From: Cognatiyoonia koreensis
Lineage (GTDB): Bacteria > Pseudomonadota > Alphaproteobacteria > Rhodobacterales > Rhodobacteraceae
Assembly (NCBI RefSeq): GCF_900109295.1
Contig: NZ_FOIZ01000001.1
Span: forward strand, 124,001 to 188,000
Direction of reading: 5' to 3'
Length of the DNA: 64,000 bases
This document shows positions 63,116 to 64,000 of the stretch, piece after piece. Positions within the stretch are counted from its first letter, which is position 1, and each line of letters begins with the position of its first letter. Position numbers and translations under genes: made by a program. The notes under the pieces are model-generated. The model saw only the letters and a program-made list of their open reading frames with translations. It was not told the origin of the DNA and searched no databases.

Positions 63116-64000
63116 ATGCGAAGACGTTTTAAAAGGTCGTGCGGACTTCGTTCGATTATCGCGGTTGCAGTTGTTGCTTTATTCGGAATGCTCGGTCCGG
63201 CGCACGCAACGCCGTTTACCACAACTGTTCCCGGATCAGGTATCCAGCTCCCGTCGGAGTACCCTGAAGCTGGCGGTGTGGTTATCATTCTGACGGGTGC
63301 TAACGGCAATATCTACTATCAGTTTTCCAATCCCGACGGTGCATTCGTCGGATTCCAGAACCGCGGCCAGCCATCCCGTTTTCGGGGCAATCCCTTTACG
63401 ATCAACGACCCTATCGCGCTGGACTGTGGCTTTCGTGATTGCGCGGCTTACTTCGGTGGGCAGATCGCCAGAATGGACGTCCGCTTTTCGGCTTATGACG
63501 GTGATACGCAGGTCGGTGGCTTTGACTATCGTCGCATCCAGCTGGTCATGAACGGCTTCAACGTCGGTAGCTGGTCTGATCGCCAGACAGAAATTACGAA
63601 TGACAGCGGCACCACAAGTTTCGGTACGGCGAACGGCTTTGGCAACAATACGTTCAATACTGGATGGTTTTCATCCACCAATCCGGCCCTGTTGAACAAC
63701 ATCTTGACGAGCGGACGGACGACCACGCAAGTGCGTGATGATACCCCAAACGACAATTACTGGGATTTCCGCCGTGGCAATTCGCTTGGGCAGGAATCCT
63801 TGCGCACCATCGCGCCCGGCTACGAGCTGGAAAAGACGCGTCTGGGTGCAAGTGGTGGCGATCCGACGCAGTTTCTGAGCGTTGGTGAGGAGATCGACTA
63901 TCGCTATATCGTGCGCAATATCGGGTCGACCAACATCAGCAATGTGACAGTTGATGATGACAAGATCGGCCCTGTTACCTGTTCACCCACATTCCTTCGA
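63116..64000 (+). CDS. Secreted repeat protein with DUF7507/DUF11-like domains, N-terminal part
   Basis: The frame starts at ATG 63116 with the ribosome site GCAAGGGGGAACA and stays open to the window end (295 codons seen). A basic signal peptide ([20 protein letters not shown]..., cleavage after AHA, about residue 31) leads to a Gly/Asn/Phe-rich domain of about 200 residues. Near residue 255 begins a typical surface repeat: GYELEKTRL, then [20 protein letters not shown] and [16 protein letters not shown]. Such repeats usually occur many times in very large exported or adhesin-like proteins, so most of the gene probably lies to the right. Confidence 0.85.
   Translation, partial: MRRRFKRSCGLRSIIAVAVVALFGMLGPAHATPFTTTVPGSGIQLPSEYPEAGGVVIILTGANGNIYYQFSNPDGAFVGFQNRGQPSRFRGNPFTINDPIALDCGFRDCAAYFGGQIARMDVRFSAYDGDTQVGGFDYRRIQLVMNGFNVGSWSDRQTEITNDSGTTSFGTANGFGNNTFNTGWFSSTNPALLNNILTSGRTTTQVRDDTPNDNYWDFRRGNSLGQESLRTIAPGYELEKTRLGASGGDPTQFLSVGEEIDYRYIVRNIGSTNISNVTVDDDKIGPVTCSPTFLR

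Noticed and set aside
1..64000. tRNA, rRNA, CRISPR arrays, insertion sequences, prophage or integrase genes
   Set aside because: None seen: gaps are short, no cloverleaf-like or regularly spaced repeats, and no transposase, integrase or phage proteins among the coding frames.

Overview
The window is a GC-rich, densely coded piece of an alphaproteobacterial chromosome, most likely from the marine Roseobacter group (Rhodobacteraceae). The best evidence is the gene order cytochrome oxidase subunit II - ctaB - small membrane protein - ctaG - subunit III - SURF1 - thrC - M16 peptidase - acetyltransferase, with subunit I elsewhere. Supporting signs are ptsP next to lysC, a Hint-domain protein, and frequent 1- or 4-base start/stop overlaps. 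I see no tRNA, rRNA, CRISPR array, insertion sequence or prophage. About 64 protein genes are supported; two run off the window ends.

Layout. 0-7 kb: housekeeping on the minus strand (CoA-transferase subunit A, topA, dprA, tldD). 7.2-14.7 kb: the cytochrome oxidase assembly block and thrC/M16/GNAT on the plus strand, with a clear terminator after subunit III. 14.8-15.5 kb: a leucine-rich lipoprotein. 15.5-25.7 kb: a catabolic locus built around a sugar-type ABC transporter, a histidinol-dehydrogenase-family enzyme (closest in my reading to sulfopropanediol dehydrogenase HpsN), an SDR, a LacI regulator and two large double-SnoaL proteins, one at each end. The two transcription units diverge from a 259-bp region holding two copies of a 34-bp element, each ending in a LacI-type 16-bp palindrome. 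25.8-30.8 kb: a second catabolic set (double cupin, MetE-like zinc methyltransferase, alpha/beta hydrolase, RraA-type aldolase, FAD-linked 2-hydroxyacid oxidase).

31-44.7 kb: mixed core genes: apt and mtnP (purine and methylthioadenosine salvage), a SulP anion transporter, flavin reductase, EcsC, ptsP, lysC, an SDR, DUF1178, a NUDIX protein, a histone-deacetylase-fold enzyme and waaA. 44.7-50.4 kb: molybdate transporter modABC, followed without a gap by a capsule-polysaccharide-type gene, then a copper-type P1B ATPase. 50.4-60.6 kb: a third accessory catabolic region. A DAO/GcvT flavoprotein diverges from a non-pyrrolysine MttB homologue that is coupled to a ROK sugar kinase and nagA. A minus-strand operon then carries a beta-decarboxylating dehydrogenase, a Gfo/Idh oxidoreductase and a GntR regulator, and diverges from a monooxygenase/metallo-beta-lactamase pair. 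60.8-64 kb: envelope genes (LpxR-like lipid A deacylase, Hint-domain protein, start of a large secreted repeat protein).

The window reads as stable core genome with three catabolic modules suited to small algal osmolytes, sulfonates, quaternary amines and amino sugars. The substrates are inferred only. The 15.5-25.2 kb double-SnoaL/HisD-like/ABC/LacI locus is the best candidate for an undescribed pathway.
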